NCBI RefSeq assembly: GCF_947305105.1
Contig: NZ_CAMZCS010000016.1
Location: 1-64,000, forward strand
DNA from: an uncultured Fibrobacter sp.
Lineage (GTDB): Bacteria; Fibrobacterota; Fibrobacteria; Fibrobacterales; Fibrobacteraceae
DNA: 64,000 bases
Direction of reading: 5' to 3'
Below, in pieces: positions 53,755 through 62,113 of the stretch. The notes beneath the pieces are model-generated. The model was not told the origin of the DNA. It saw nothing but the letters and a program-made list of their open reading frames with translations, and ran no database searches. The position numbers and the translations under genes were made by a program. How positions within the stretch are numbered: position 1 is the first letter of the stretch; each line of letters begins with the position of its first letter.

Positions 53755-54477
53755 TTAGTAGATAGGTTCGTAAAGAGAATCGTCAAGGCGGGAATACGTC
53801 AGATGGTATTCCTTGTCGAGCCAGTAAAGCGCCAGCTTCTTGCTCGACCAGCTTTTCTTTACCGCAATGGATTCTATACCCTTCGTAATCAGCGGGAGCG
53901 TCTGAGGCAAGTTAAGTTTCCAGGCGGAATCATCCCATTCAAAAATCATAATGGGCACCTTGGGGCTCGAGGCAAGGCCAACGCTGCCACGGTCGTTCTT
54001 CACTTCCATCGGGCCGAGTTTCAGGCTAGAAAGCTTGTTGACCATGCCACTCTTCGAAAGCAACAGGTAGACCATCTTGTCGTCCGGGCTGATAAACAAG
54101 TGCTCACGTTCATAGAGGCGATAAAGGAGAATGGCGTAGACCTCGTAAAACTGGCATGTATCGAGATTTTCCGAAGTATAAGTCCGGGCATGCTGTTCCA
54201 ACGAATCAATCCAGTATTCCGAGGTATCGGTCATCAAGGCGAGCAACGAGTCGGCCTCGACATTCATGCGAATCGAGTTCTGGAATTTTACGAACATCTG
54301 TTCTAGCAAGGCCTTCTTGTCCTGCTCGCGTTCCTGGTATTTCGCATCCTTGACCAACGCGGACTCCTGGGGTTGGGACGAGGGAGCCGCACCGCCGGCA
54401 GAACCCGCACACGAAACCATAACCGAAAGAATCGCCACGGAAAAGGCACAAAGAATTGTATTTTTTAAAGTATGCAT
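53755..54477 (-). CDS. Lipoprotein, unknown
   Basis: 240 residues from ATG 54477. Lipobox MVSC with Cys23. A Gln/Ser spacer follows, then a helical region (EREQDKKALLEQMFVKFQNS) and a mostly beta C-terminal half (SVGLASSPKVPIMIFEWDDS, then KKSWSSKKLALYWLDKEYHL). No family recognised. Its start codon lies in the palindrome ATGCAT, which also supplies the start of the divergent RF-like gene; AGG ahead of it is a weak ribosome site. Confidence 0.75.
   Translation of the reverse strand: MHTLKNTILCAFSVAILSVMVSCAGSAGGAAPSSQPQESALVKDAKYQEREQDKKALLEQMFVKFQNSIRMNVEADSLLALMTDTSEYWIDSLEQHARTYTSENLDTCQFYEVYAILLYRLYEREHLFISPDDKMVYLLLSKSGMVNKLSSLKLGPMEVKNDRGSVGLASSPKVPIMIFEWDDSAWKLNLPQTLPLITKGIESIAVKKSWSSKKLALYWLDKEYHLTYSRLDDSLYEPIY
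54459..54464 (+). promoter_or_regulatory. -10 box of the RF-like gene
   Basis: TATTTT ends 7 nt before ATG 54472, the same spacing as in other leaderless-type genes here. It lies inside the coding region of the divergent lipoprotein. Confidence 0.4.
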
Positions 54478-54963
54478 CGCGATACCTATCTTAAAATGAC
54501 GCTGGACGAACTGCTCGGGGCATGTACGCTCAAGGGGTTCCAGGGCAGCGGCCCGGGGGGCCAGCACAGGAACAAGACCAACACGGGCGTCATGCTCACC
54601 TTGCGGCAATACAATTTAGAAATCAAATCGTGCGAAGGCAGGAGCGCAAAAGAAAATAAGACACATGCTCTGCGCAAAATGCAGATGGCACTCGCCCTCA
54701 AGGTCCGAGAGACGCCTCCCGCTGTGGAGATTCCCTTCCCCGGCAGTAACGGCCACATCCAGCCGTCAAACGCATTGTTTCCGCTGTTCATAGCCCACGT
54801 TTTCGACAGAATGGCCCAAAAGAACGGCGACACGAAAGAGGCGGCACAGGCATTCGGCCTCACTCCGAGCGCCCTCGTAAAAATTATCCGGCAAGACAAG
54901 GCCTGCGCAGAAAAGCTCCAAAATAGCCGCCAAGCACAGGGAAAAGGCCGTTTACACCTATAA
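54472..54963 (+). CDS. Release-factor-like protein with GGQ motif
   Basis: 163 residues from ATG 54472; ATG 54496 is an alternative. It has the class I release factor catalytic motif GSGPGGQHRNKT (GGQ at residues 29-31) but no codon-recognition domain. It therefore resembles ArfB/YaeJ-type or other stand-alone peptidyl-tRNA hydrolases used in ribosome rescue. The C-terminal part differs from ArfB: a helical region with an HTH-like stretch (TKEAAQAFGLTPSALVKIIR) precedes a basic tail (NSRQAQGKGRLHL). A basic tail in ArfB inserts in the mRNA channel, so a similar role is plausible. Its start overlaps the divergent gene's start. Confidence 0.85.
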   Translation: MHRDTYLKMTLDELLGACTLKGFQGSGPGGQHRNKTNTGVMLTLRQYNLEIKSCEGRSAKENKTHALRKMQMALALKVRETPPAVEIPFPGSNGHIQPSNALFPLFIAHVFDRMAQKNGDTKEAAQAFGLTPSALVKIIRQDKACAEKLQNSRQAQGKGRLHL

Positions 54964-55045
54964 AGGAAAATTTTTTTCAAAAAATTAGGACAAAAATCCT
55001 CCTTAAAACGTCTATAGACATCGGACCATTCCATAAGGAGGTAAT

Positions 55046-56296
55046 ATGAGTCCAAAAAAGAACCAGAAAAACACCTCCAGAGCCACACTCGTGGCCCTGG
55101 CATCGGCAACCCTCATCGCCCTGGGCCCCATCAGCGGGTGCAGCGACGAATCCAGCAGTTCAAATGCAAAATCGGTCGAACTTTCGAAGGTATCGGTCGA
55201 GCTTGCCTACACCGCCGCACCGCGCCTCGACAGCATCGTGCTCGACTGCGTCGGCTCAGACTCCCTGCACATCGTCCACGACAACAAGGACAGCAGTTTC
55301 GAGCTTGACCTGTTCCCACATGACCGCTGGGTCCTTTCTGCAAAGCTCTACGCAAACGGAGGGCTTATGCAAGAGGGCGAAATCGTGACAAAAATCGAGG
55401 CCGGCAGCAGCGTAGATGTAACCATCCCCCTGCACGCCATCGTAGGGTTCGTGTACGTGGAAATCCCCCTCGGGTTCGGCAACCCGGCCGGAGTCAGTAG
55501 CGGTACACTCTCGCTCACGACCGACGACACGAGCTACAGCTACAAAATGACAATGGACGGAGTCAACGCCGTCTTTGCAAGTGGTATGCTCCCCCTCGGC
55601 GAGACCTACGAGATAAAACTGCTCCTGAAGGATAGCGCCGGCAAGACCATCTACAGCATGCAGGACACGTTCCTGCTCACCGAAGACACTCCCGTTCCCG
55701 AGTTCACGGTGAAGTCGATCCGCTCCAAGGTGCAACTCGCCATTTCCACGACAGACGAGGTGAGCAAGGACATCTCGCTCCGATTGCCCGGATACTCCCG
55801 TTACCCGGCCGTGGGCGACATCGTCGTGACCGAGGTGTTCACCGCCGTCAACACGAAGGATTCGTCGCAATACGAGTTCATCGAGCTGTACAACGGGAGC
55901 CTTGACACCCTGAGCCTGGAGGGTTGCACTATCGGGACCAGTTCCGTAGCAAGCAGTTCCTGCGCCATCGTGCCGGAACGCATCAACCCGGGAGACATCC
56001 TGGTACTCGCCGAGCTCAGCGCAAGGGCCCCCGACGAATACAAGAACACCGATAAATGGAAGGGCCTCGCCAACTCCAAGGGAGCCATTGTATTGCAGTG
56101 CATGGGTACCGTCCTCGATTCCCTGTACTACGCCGACAAGCCCGATTCCCTGCACCTGGAAGTCATCCCGGCCATGGGGTCGAGCAAGTACGGGCAGAGC
56201 TCCCAACTGAACATCCGTAAATGGCAAAAGCGCGACAAAGGCGAATCCTGGTGCCTGAGCGAACCGACCCCAGGGAAGCTGGACTACTGCGAATAG
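55046..56296 (+). CDS. Lipoprotein with lamin-tail-like domain
   Basis: 416 residues. It has the strongest ribosome site in the window (AAGGAGGT at 55035-55042). The basic N-terminus and signal end at lipobox ISGC (Cys32). Residues ~45-240 form beta-sandwich repeats. From ~250 there is a lamin-tail (LTD) pattern: GDIVVTEVFTA, YEFIELYNGSLDTLSLEGCT, INPGDILVLAE and a final ESWCLSEPTPGKLDYCE. LTD domains occur in secreted and surface proteins and may bind other proteins or DNA. No enzyme motif is seen. It appears to be monocistronic. Confidence 0.82.
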   Translation: MSPKKNQKNTSRATLVALASATLIALGPISGCSDESSSSNAKSVELSKVSVELAYTAAPRLDSIVLDCVGSDSLHIVHDNKDSSFELDLFPHDRWVLSAKLYANGGLMQEGEIVTKIEAGSSVDVTIPLHAIVGFVYVEIPLGFGNPAGVSSGTLSLTTDDTSYSYKMTMDGVNAVFASGMLPLGETYEIKLLLKDSAGKTIYSMQDTFLLTEDTPVPEFTVKSIRSKVQLAISTTDEVSKDISLRLPGYSRYPAVGDIVVTEVFTAVNTKDSSQYEFIELYNGSLDTLSLEGCTIGTSSVASSSCAIVPERINPGDILVLAELSARAPDEYKNTDKWKGLANSKGAIVLQCMGTVLDSLYYADKPDSLHLEVIPAMGSSKYGQSSQLNIRKWQKRDKGESWCLSEPTPGKLDYCE

Positions 56297-56532
56297 GAGG
56301 CCGCCAGATATTACAAACAAACTAACAACCCGATAAACCCGACACAGAAGCCCGATACCGCCACCGGAAGCCCCGGCAAGGCTTTTAAACACCGCCGCAC
56401 CCCCCATTTTTTTGCAAAAAAAAGGGAAAAACGGCACTAACCCCGCATTTTTTAGCGAAGGGCAGAAATTGACACCCAATTTTTTTTATTTTTGCCCACG
56501 CAAAAAAAGCAAAATTATTACAGGATAAAAAT
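56297..56532. other. 236-nt intergenic region before ssb
   Basis: Holds a weak terminator-like hairpin (AAGCC / GGCTT followed by T) near 56371-56390 and a very A/T-rich stretch with homopolymer runs before ssb. No repeat or RNA gene recognised. Confidence 0.4.
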
Positions 56533-57003
56533 ATGGCTTATTTGAATAAAGTTATGCTCATCGGCAACATTGGCAAGGACCCGGAAATTCGAGCCAATCC
56601 CGCCGGACGCAAGCGCGTATCGTTCTCCCTCGCAACTTCCCGCCGCTACCGCGACAATAACGGTGAAACCAAGGAACAGACCGACTGGCACAACATCGTC
56701 GGTTGGGGCAAGATTGCCGACATCATCGAACAGCTCGGCGTGCGCAAGGGCATGAGCCTCTATGTCGAAGGGACCCTCACCAACCGCAGCTGGACCGACC
56801 AGACCACGGGCCAGAAGCGCTACGCTACCGAAGTCAACATGGACACGTTCCAGTTGCTCACCCCGCGTGGCCAGGGCGGCGCCCCGAACGCTGGCGGCTA
56901 TGGCCAGAGCAACAGCTACAACCAGTCCAACAGCTACAGCCAGTCACCCGCTCCGGCATACGACCCCCAGATGTCCGAAGGTGACGACGACCTCCCGTTC
57001 TAA
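56533..57003 (+). CDS. ssb: Single-stranded DNA-binding protein
   Basis: 156 residues. OB fold in the first ~108 residues: LNKVMLIGNIGKDPEIRANP, FSLATSRRYRD, DWHNIVGWGKIADII and GMSLYVEGTLTNRSW. A Gly/Asn/Ser/Gln-rich flexible linker follows, then the acidic partner-binding tip DDDLPF. AGGA lies upstream of the ATG. The protein coats single-stranded DNA and recruits repair and replication proteins. The next gene starts 5 nt after the stop. Confidence 0.96.
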   Translation: MAYLNKVMLIGNIGKDPEIRANPAGRKRVSFSLATSRRYRDNNGETKEQTDWHNIVGWGKIADIIEQLGVRKGMSLYVEGTLTNRSWTDQTTGQKRYATEVNMDTFQLLTPRGQGGAPNAGGYGQSNSYNQSNSYSQSPAPAYDPQMSEGDDDLPF

Positions 57004-57008
57004 GTCCT

Positions 57009-57995
57009 ATGAATACGCAGGTTGCCGAAATTGCATTGATGTTCGTACTCCCCCTCGGGATTACGTTCGTCACAATACTCATGTCCGCATCCGCCCCGAC
57101 GCGCAACCAGAAACTTCTGGGAACGCTGCTCTCGCTCCTCCTCGTGGCAATAGACAGCATCTTCTATTTTATGAAGAACACCATTGTCACCTACAACACG
57201 GACGGTGGCGTGCTCCTCGCGTTTGCGAGCATGTTTCTTTTCGGCATCCTGTATGTCATTCGCAGCGAAGACAGCGCAGCCAAGGCGGGCAACGCCATTT
57301 TTGCCGCATTAATGCTTGCAGGCTTCCTCGGCATTGCCTACTGGGAACGCCCGACATTCATCATCGCCTCCGACAAGTCCGCTTCCGAGATTGCAGAACT
57401 TAACGCGAAGTACCAAGACTACATCCAGTCATTCAACAACGGCGAAGCTGCACAAGAAGTGGACCCGTCAGGGACTGTGGCCCGCACAGGAACATACCTC
57501 TCGACCGGCCATGCCAGTACAGCGGAAACCTACGAGAACGCGAAGCCCGGCTCGCCCGAAGCTGCCAAGGGCCGCCTGAACAGCTACATCAACGAGACGG
57601 ACAAAGTTATCGACCGCATGCGCACCATCGCAGCCTCCATCGACGACTTTGAGCTGATTCCGCCGAACATCAGCGAAGCGGACCGCGAAGCGCGCAGCCA
57701 GCAGGCTCTCGCCATCAACAACAACGCGACAGCGCTGAACCGCAAGACGCTCGGGCTTTTCCACCCGCACAGTGCAAGCGAAGCCCACTCCGAACTCATC
57801 CAGGCAACGGAATGCCTCCGACTCGCCGCCTACTCCCTGTACACCTATTCCCTGCAAGAGAACTCCGAGGAACAGGTCAAGCAGTACCAGCAGGCACGCG
57901 ACCAGCTGGGCCAGACAAAAGTTTATCTGGGACGTTTCCAGAACAACATCAAGAATTTAATATCAAACTACCAACCTCAACAAGAAGACAATTAA
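57009..57995 (+). CDS. Membrane protein with helical domain, unknown, coupled to ssb
   Basis: 328 residues. Four membrane helices in the first ~115 residues (e.g. EIALMFVLPLGITFVTILMS; ALMLAGFLGIAYW). A long helical, Gln/Ala-rich domain follows with a predicted coiled-coil character (EEQVKQYQQARDQLGQTKVY). No recognised family. It starts 5 nt after ssb without its own ribosome site, which implies translational coupling, and asd follows 10 nt after its stop. Confidence 0.75.
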   Translation: MNTQVAEIALMFVLPLGITFVTILMSASAPTRNQKLLGTLLSLLLVAIDSIFYFMKNTIVTYNTDGGVLLAFASMFLFGILYVIRSEDSAAKAGNAIFAALMLAGFLGIAYWERPTFIIASDKSASEIAELNAKYQDYIQSFNNGEAAQEVDPSGTVARTGTYLSTGHASTAETYENAKPGSPEAAKGRLNSYINETDKVIDRMRTIAASIDDFELIPPNISEADREARSQQALAINNNATALNRKTLGLFHPHSASEAHSELIQATECLRLAAYSLYTYSLQENSEEQVKQYQQARDQLGQTKVYLGRFQNNIKNLISNYQPQQEDN

Positions 57996-58005
57996 AGGTT
58001 AAACT

Positions 58006-59028
58006 ATGATTCGCAACGTAGCCATCATGGGTGCCACCGGCGCCGTGGGCCAAGAAATCCTCTCCATCCTCGAAGAGCGCAACTTCCCGCTGCAGAGCCT
58101 CAAGCTCCTCGCCTCCGAACGCAGCGCAGGCAAGGAATTCAAGTTCAAGGGCGAAACGCTCAAGTGCGAAGTCCTGAACAAGGATTCCTTCAAGGGCATC
58201 GACCTGGTGCTCAGCTCCGCCGGTGCAGCGATTTCCCAGGAATTCGCCCCCATCGCAGTCGAAAACGGTGCCGTGGTCGTGGACAACACGAGCTTCTTCC
58301 GCATGGACCCGGCTGTTCCGCTGGTCGTGCCGGAAGTGAACCCCGAAGACATCAAGCTCTACAAGGCTGAACTCGGTGGCAAGGGCATCATCGCCAACCC
58401 GAACTGCACGACCATCATGATGGTCGTTGTGCTCAACCCGATCGAAAAAATCTCCCACATCAAGAAGATTCACATTTCTTCTTACCAGAGCGCTAGCGGT
58501 GCAGGTGCCATCGCCATGGAAGAGCTCAAGCAGCAGTACAAGGATATCCTTGAGACTGGTTCTACTACGCACATCAACAAGTTCCCCTTCCAGCTTGCGT
58601 ACAACGTGATTCCGCAAATCGACAAGATGACGGAAAACGACTACACCAAGGAAGAAATGAAGATGTTCAACGAAACGCGCAAGATTATGCACTCCGACGT
58701 TCGTACGAGCGCCACCTGCGTGCGCGTGAGCTCTCTCCGTTCTCACTCCGAATCCGTGTGGTTCGAAACGGAACGTCCGGTGTCTGTGGAAGAAATCCGC
58801 AACGCCCTCAAGAACGCTCCGGGCGTGACGCTCAAGGACGATCCGCAGAACTATGTTTACCCGATGCCGCTCGAAAGCGCCGGCAAGGACAACATCTTCG
58901 TGGGCCGTATCCGCAAGGACCTCGCCGACGAGAACAGCAACACGCTGTGGCTCACCGGTGACCAGATTCGCAAGGGCGCCGCTCTCAACGCCGTGCAGAT
59001 TGGTGAAATTCTCGCAAAGGGCGTATAA
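58006..59028 (+). CDS. asd: Aspartate-semialdehyde dehydrogenase
   Basis: 340 residues. It reduces aspartyl phosphate to aspartate semialdehyde for lysine, threonine, methionine and diaminopimelate. NADP site VAIMGATGAVGQEILSIL at the N-terminus. The catalytic Cys is in GIIANPNCTTIMMVV, and substrate residues lie in YQSASGAGAIAMEEL and RTSATCVRVSSLRSHSE. AAAGG precedes the ATG. It is the last gene of the ssb operon and is followed by a strong terminator. Confidence 0.96.
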   Translation: MIRNVAIMGATGAVGQEILSILEERNFPLQSLKLLASERSAGKEFKFKGETLKCEVLNKDSFKGIDLVLSSAGAAISQEFAPIAVENGAVVVDNTSFFRMDPAVPLVVPEVNPEDIKLYKAELGGKGIIANPNCTTIMMVVVLNPIEKISHIKKIHISSYQSASGAGAIAMEELKQQYKDILETGSTTHINKFPFQLAYNVIPQIDKMTENDYTKEEMKMFNETRKIMHSDVRTSATCVRVSSLRSHSESVWFETERPVSVEEIRNALKNAPGVTLKDDPQNYVYPMPLESAGKDNIFVGRIRKDLADENSNTLWLTGDQIRKGAALNAVQIGEILAKGV

Positions 59029-59060
59029 TCCGAGAGTCATCCTGATTCATACGCACATTT

Positions 59061-59092
59061 AAAAAACCGTCCCGCCAAAAGGACGGTTTTTT
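59061..59092 (+). terminator. Intrinsic terminator of the ssb-asd operon
   Basis: AAAAAACCGTCC pairs with GGACGGTTTTTT around a CGCCAAAA loop. Confidence 0.92.
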
Positions 59093-59097
59093 CATAA

Positions 59098-59126
59098 TTG
59101 AAAAGATCCATGTGTAAATCTATATT
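59098..59126 (+). promoter_or_regulatory. Promoter of the Ser-rich lipoprotein gene
   Basis: TTGAAA (59098-59103), exactly 17 nt, then TATATT (59121-59126), which ends 7 nt before ATG 59134. This is the clearest example of the leaderless-type promoter in the window. Confidence 0.7.
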
Positions 59127-59133
59127 TGAGTGT

Positions 59134-60414
59134 ATGAATTACAAGAAAATCCTTCCCTTTTTGATTTCTTCCGCATTCCTGTTCGCAGCATGCGGTGACG
59201 ACAGTTCTTCCACTTCTGCAAATACTTCTACCGAAGAATCTTCCGAATCCCAAGACAGTTCATCCTCCAAGGACGATGCAGATTCTTCGTCTTCGAAAAA
59301 AGACACCGCCAAATCATCATCGTCAAAAAAGGTCGATGCAAAGTCCTCCTCGTCCAAGAAAACCTCAGACAAGTCATCTTCCAGCCAAGACAAGGCATCA
59401 ACATCTTCGTCCGACAAGCCTTCCGAGGGAAAACGCGCAGCGAAACTGGAAGACCTCGAAAAGAACATGGAACTCAAACTGTTCGACCAGACCGTCTACC
59501 TTTCCACCGGCAGCAAGCAAGGGGTTATAGCCCTCCGTATTCCGAACGAATTGTGGGCGGTTACCTATACGAATTTTGCCAATGGCGTGGTTAGTTTTGA
59601 AAAGGATAATACGGGTTTGCAGTATAGCGAAACCGATGCAGCCAACAAGATTGCGGAAAAAGTAGACAAGGGCTTCAAGATTTCGTTCGTGGTCGATAAA
59701 GACGGTAAAGTCCTGTACTCCGTCGACGATTCGGAAGACTACAGCGAAGCGGTAAAGGCCAGCGTTGCTGTCCAGAAGGGCAAGATATCCAAGGCCGAAA
59801 ATATTCAGGATAAGATCTATGAATGTGCCGATGGCGATTCTACGAGAATCATCAAGTTTTTCGACAACTCGTATATCTGTGAAACTTCGGTCGACGATAG
59901 TGTGGTGAACTGGCATGCTGGCCGTTACGATATCCAGCGCAGCACCCTGTTGATGCGCCCGTTACATCATTACGCAGGTTGGTTGCGTACGATGTTCAAT
60001 TATTCCGTGGGTACCGACAATACAATCACGACGTTCAAGGGCGAGATCATGAACTGTACGGTTAGGGATATCGAGTACGATTACGAAAAGGCCGAGGATT
60101 TTGTCGGCGAATGGGTGGCGACCAACGATGGCGTGGAATGGACGTTCTCCCTGAATGCCGACGGGACCTCCAAACTGGAAGCCTTCGAAGACGGAGAGAA
60201 AGTCGAATACAAGTCGGGGACTTGGGAAATTTACGGCTACTACATGTTGATTAATAACAAGATGTACATGCATCCGGGCAGTACACCGAGCATTTACGGA
60301 CAGTTGCAGACAGGACCAATTGACCGTAAAACCGGCAAGATCAGCGGTTTCTCGTACATCCATTCCGACCCGGATACGCCGCACATTCCTACCTCGTTCG
60401 AGCCGTCAAAATAA
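59134..60414 (+). CDS. Ser-rich lipoprotein, unknown
   Basis: 426 residues from ATG 59134, set by the promoter 7 nt upstream; a 12-codon extension would begin inside the promoter. Lipoprotein signal with Cys20 (LFAAC). Residues ~22-105 are a Ser/Lys/Asp linker built of DSSSSK/KSSSSKK repeats. The C-terminal ~300 residues are mostly beta; ~330-420 (VGEWVATNDGVEWTFSLNAD, then GTWEIYGYYMLINNKMY) looks like a lipocalin-like barrel segment. No firm family. It is likely exposed on the cell surface. Confidence 0.8.
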   Translation: MNYKKILPFLISSAFLFAACGDDSSSTSANTSTEESSESQDSSSSKDDADSSSSKKDTAKSSSSKKVDAKSSSSKKTSDKSSSSQDKASTSSSDKPSEGKRAAKLEDLEKNMELKLFDQTVYLSTGSKQGVIALRIPNELWAVTYTNFANGVVSFEKDNTGLQYSETDAANKIAEKVDKGFKISFVVDKDGKVLYSVDDSEDYSEAVKASVAVQKGKISKAENIQDKIYECADGDSTRIIKFFDNSYICETSVDDSVVNWHAGRYDIQRSTLLMRPLHHYAGWLRTMFNYSVGTDNTITTFKGEIMNCTVRDIEYDYEKAEDFVGEWVATNDGVEWTFSLNADGTSKLEAFEDGEKVEYKSGTWEIYGYYMLINNKMYMHPGSTPSIYGQLQTGPIDRKTGKISGFSYIHSDPDTPHIPTSFEPSK

Positions 60415-60434
60415 CAGAAACGACACGAAAATAA

Positions 60435-60466
60435 AGGCCCGCTAAGCGGGCCTCTTTCGTTTTTTC
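60435..60466 (+). terminator. Intrinsic terminator between the Ser-rich lipoprotein and PutP genes
   Basis: AGGCCCGC-TAA-GCGGGCCT followed by a T-rich tail. The A-rich left flank may let it serve the convergent symporter gene as well. Confidence 0.88.
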
Positions 60467-60484
60467 CTGTTGGACAAAACCATT

Positions 60485-62026
60485 TTAAAGCTTAATATCG
60501 CTCAGGCGGGTGCGTTCCACCTGGTCAAACTCGTCCTGGATTTCCTTGCTCGGAGTTTTGGTGCAAAGGCTCACGATGACGATGGTCGCGAAGGAGAGAA
60601 CGAAGCCGGGCACGAGTTCGTAAATCTGGAAAATCTCGGCGGAGAATCCGGAGAGGTAGAACTTCCACACGAACGTCGTGATGCCGCCGACGAGCATGCC
60701 CGCAATGGCGCCCGGAAGCGTGGTACGCTTCCAGAACAGGGCAAGGAGCATGATCGGGCCGAAGGTCGCACCGAAGCCACCCCAGGCAAAGCTCACAAGG
60801 CTCATCACCACGTCGAGGAAGCTCTTGCCCTGTTTAGCGCCTTCGGCGCCGGGCGCCCCCTGCATGGCGACAATCACGGCAATGACGGTAATGAGCACAA
60901 CCACGCCGCGGCTCACCCACATGACTTCCTTGTTGCTCGCTTTCTTGCGGAACAAATGCTTGTAAAGGTCGTTACTGAATGCAGAAGCAGAAACCAGCAG
61001 TTGCGAGTCGGCGGTACTCATGATAGCGGCGAGGATGGCAGCCATGAGGATAGCGGCAACCGCCGGATGACAGAGCGTCTGGCACAGAATCATGAAGATG
61101 CGTTCCGGGTCGGTAACAGTAATGCCGTGCGCTTCCACGTAGTAGCGGCCGAGCAACGCAATCATCACGACAGCACCGAGGCAAATCGTCACCCAGGTCA
61201 TGGCGATGCGGCGGGAATCCTTGATTTCTTCGGCATTCTTGATGCTCATGAAGCGCACCAGGATGTGCGGCATGCCGAAGTAGCCGAGGCCCCACGCGAG
61301 GCTAGAAATCAACGCAATCAGGCCGATGGACTTGCCGGTAGTGGCGTTGGTGAACAGGCTCATCAGGTAGGGGTTTTGCGCGTTCACGGCATCCATCGTC
61401 GCGGCAAAGCCACCCGAACCGCTCATGATAATCGAAGGAATCGCAATGACAGCGATGAGCATCATGGTCGCCTGGATAAAGTCCGTCCAGCACACGGCGA
61501 AGAAGCCGCCCATGAAGGTGTAGCTCACCACGACAACTGCACCGATGATAAGGCCCGTGGTGTAGTTCATGCCGAAGATGGTACCGAACAGCTTCGCGCT
61601 AGCCACAAAGCCCGAAACCGTGTAGAACAGGAAGAAAGCGAGAATGAAAATCGAGGCGATGACGCGGATGATTCCCTTGTTGTCACGGAAGCGGTTCGAG
61701 AAGAAATCCGGGAGCGTAATGGAATCGCCGCAGAAATGGCTGTACTTGCGGAGCCTGCGGCCCACGATTTTCCAATTGAGGTACGTACCGATTACAAGGC
61801 CAATGCCTATCCATGCTTCGGAAAAACCGCTCACGAACACGGCGCCCGGGAGGCCCATCAAAAGCCAGCCGCTCATGTCGGAGGCCTGCGCGGACATCGC
61901 GACCACCCACTTGTTCATACCGCGGTTGCCGAGGTAGTAAGCGTTCAGGCTGTTCGCCTTTTTAGAGAAGTAAAAACCGATGCCGAGCATCATCAGCAGG
62001 TAAAGGATAAAGACGGTCAATACCAT
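60485..62026 (-). CDS. putP: Sodium/proline symporter, SSS family
   Basis: 513 residues from ATG 62026, with AGGGAGAA upstream; a long in-frame extension overlaps the promoter and trmO and was rejected. About 13 membrane segments. PutP/SSS motifs: YYLGNRGMNKWVVAMSAQAS-DMSGWLLMG near residues 30-60, VSYTFMGGFFAVCWTDFIQA, GLGYFGMPHILVRFMSIKN and MSTADSQLLVSASAFSNDLY. It imports proline (or a related solute) with sodium. AGAATATATC on the minus strand near 62048-62057 may hold the -10 region. It is divergent from trmO. Confidence 0.92.
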   Translation of the reverse strand: MVLTVFILYLLMMLGIGFYFSKKANSLNAYYLGNRGMNKWVVAMSAQASDMSGWLLMGLPGAVFVSGFSEAWIGIGLVIGTYLNWKIVGRRLRKYSHFCGDSITLPDFFSNRFRDNKGIIRVIASIFILAFFLFYTVSGFVASAKLFGTIFGMNYTTGLIIGAVVVVSYTFMGGFFAVCWTDFIQATMMLIAVIAIPSIIMSGSGGFAATMDAVNAQNPYLMSLFTNATTGKSIGLIALISSLAWGLGYFGMPHILVRFMSIKNAEEIKDSRRIAMTWVTICLGAVVMIALLGRYYVEAHGITVTDPERIFMILCQTLCHPAVAAILMAAILAAIMSTADSQLLVSASAFSNDLYKHLFRKKASNKEVMWVSRGVVVLITVIAVIVAMQGAPGAEGAKQGKSFLDVVMSLVSFAWGGFGATFGPIMLLALFWKRTTLPGAIAGMLVGGITTFVWKFYLSGFSAEIFQIYELVPGFVLSFATIVIVSLCTKTPSKEIQDEFDQVERTRLSDIKL

Positions 62027-62113
62027 TTGATATTCTCCCTGAAATGTGATATATTCTAAAATAAGATATTTTACGTCACGATTCCCCACGAGAGCGTTAT
62101 TTTTTCTAAATAA

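Noticed and set aside
55010-55019. Palindrome GTCTATAGAC upstream of the LTD lipoprotein as an operator
   Set aside because: Only 10 bp, with no second copy seen near another promoter in the window; chance is a sufficient explanation.
60470-62059. A 529-codon plus-strand open frame opposite putP
   Set aside because: Shadow frame rich in His, Glu, Arg and Ala; the minus-strand symporter is certain.
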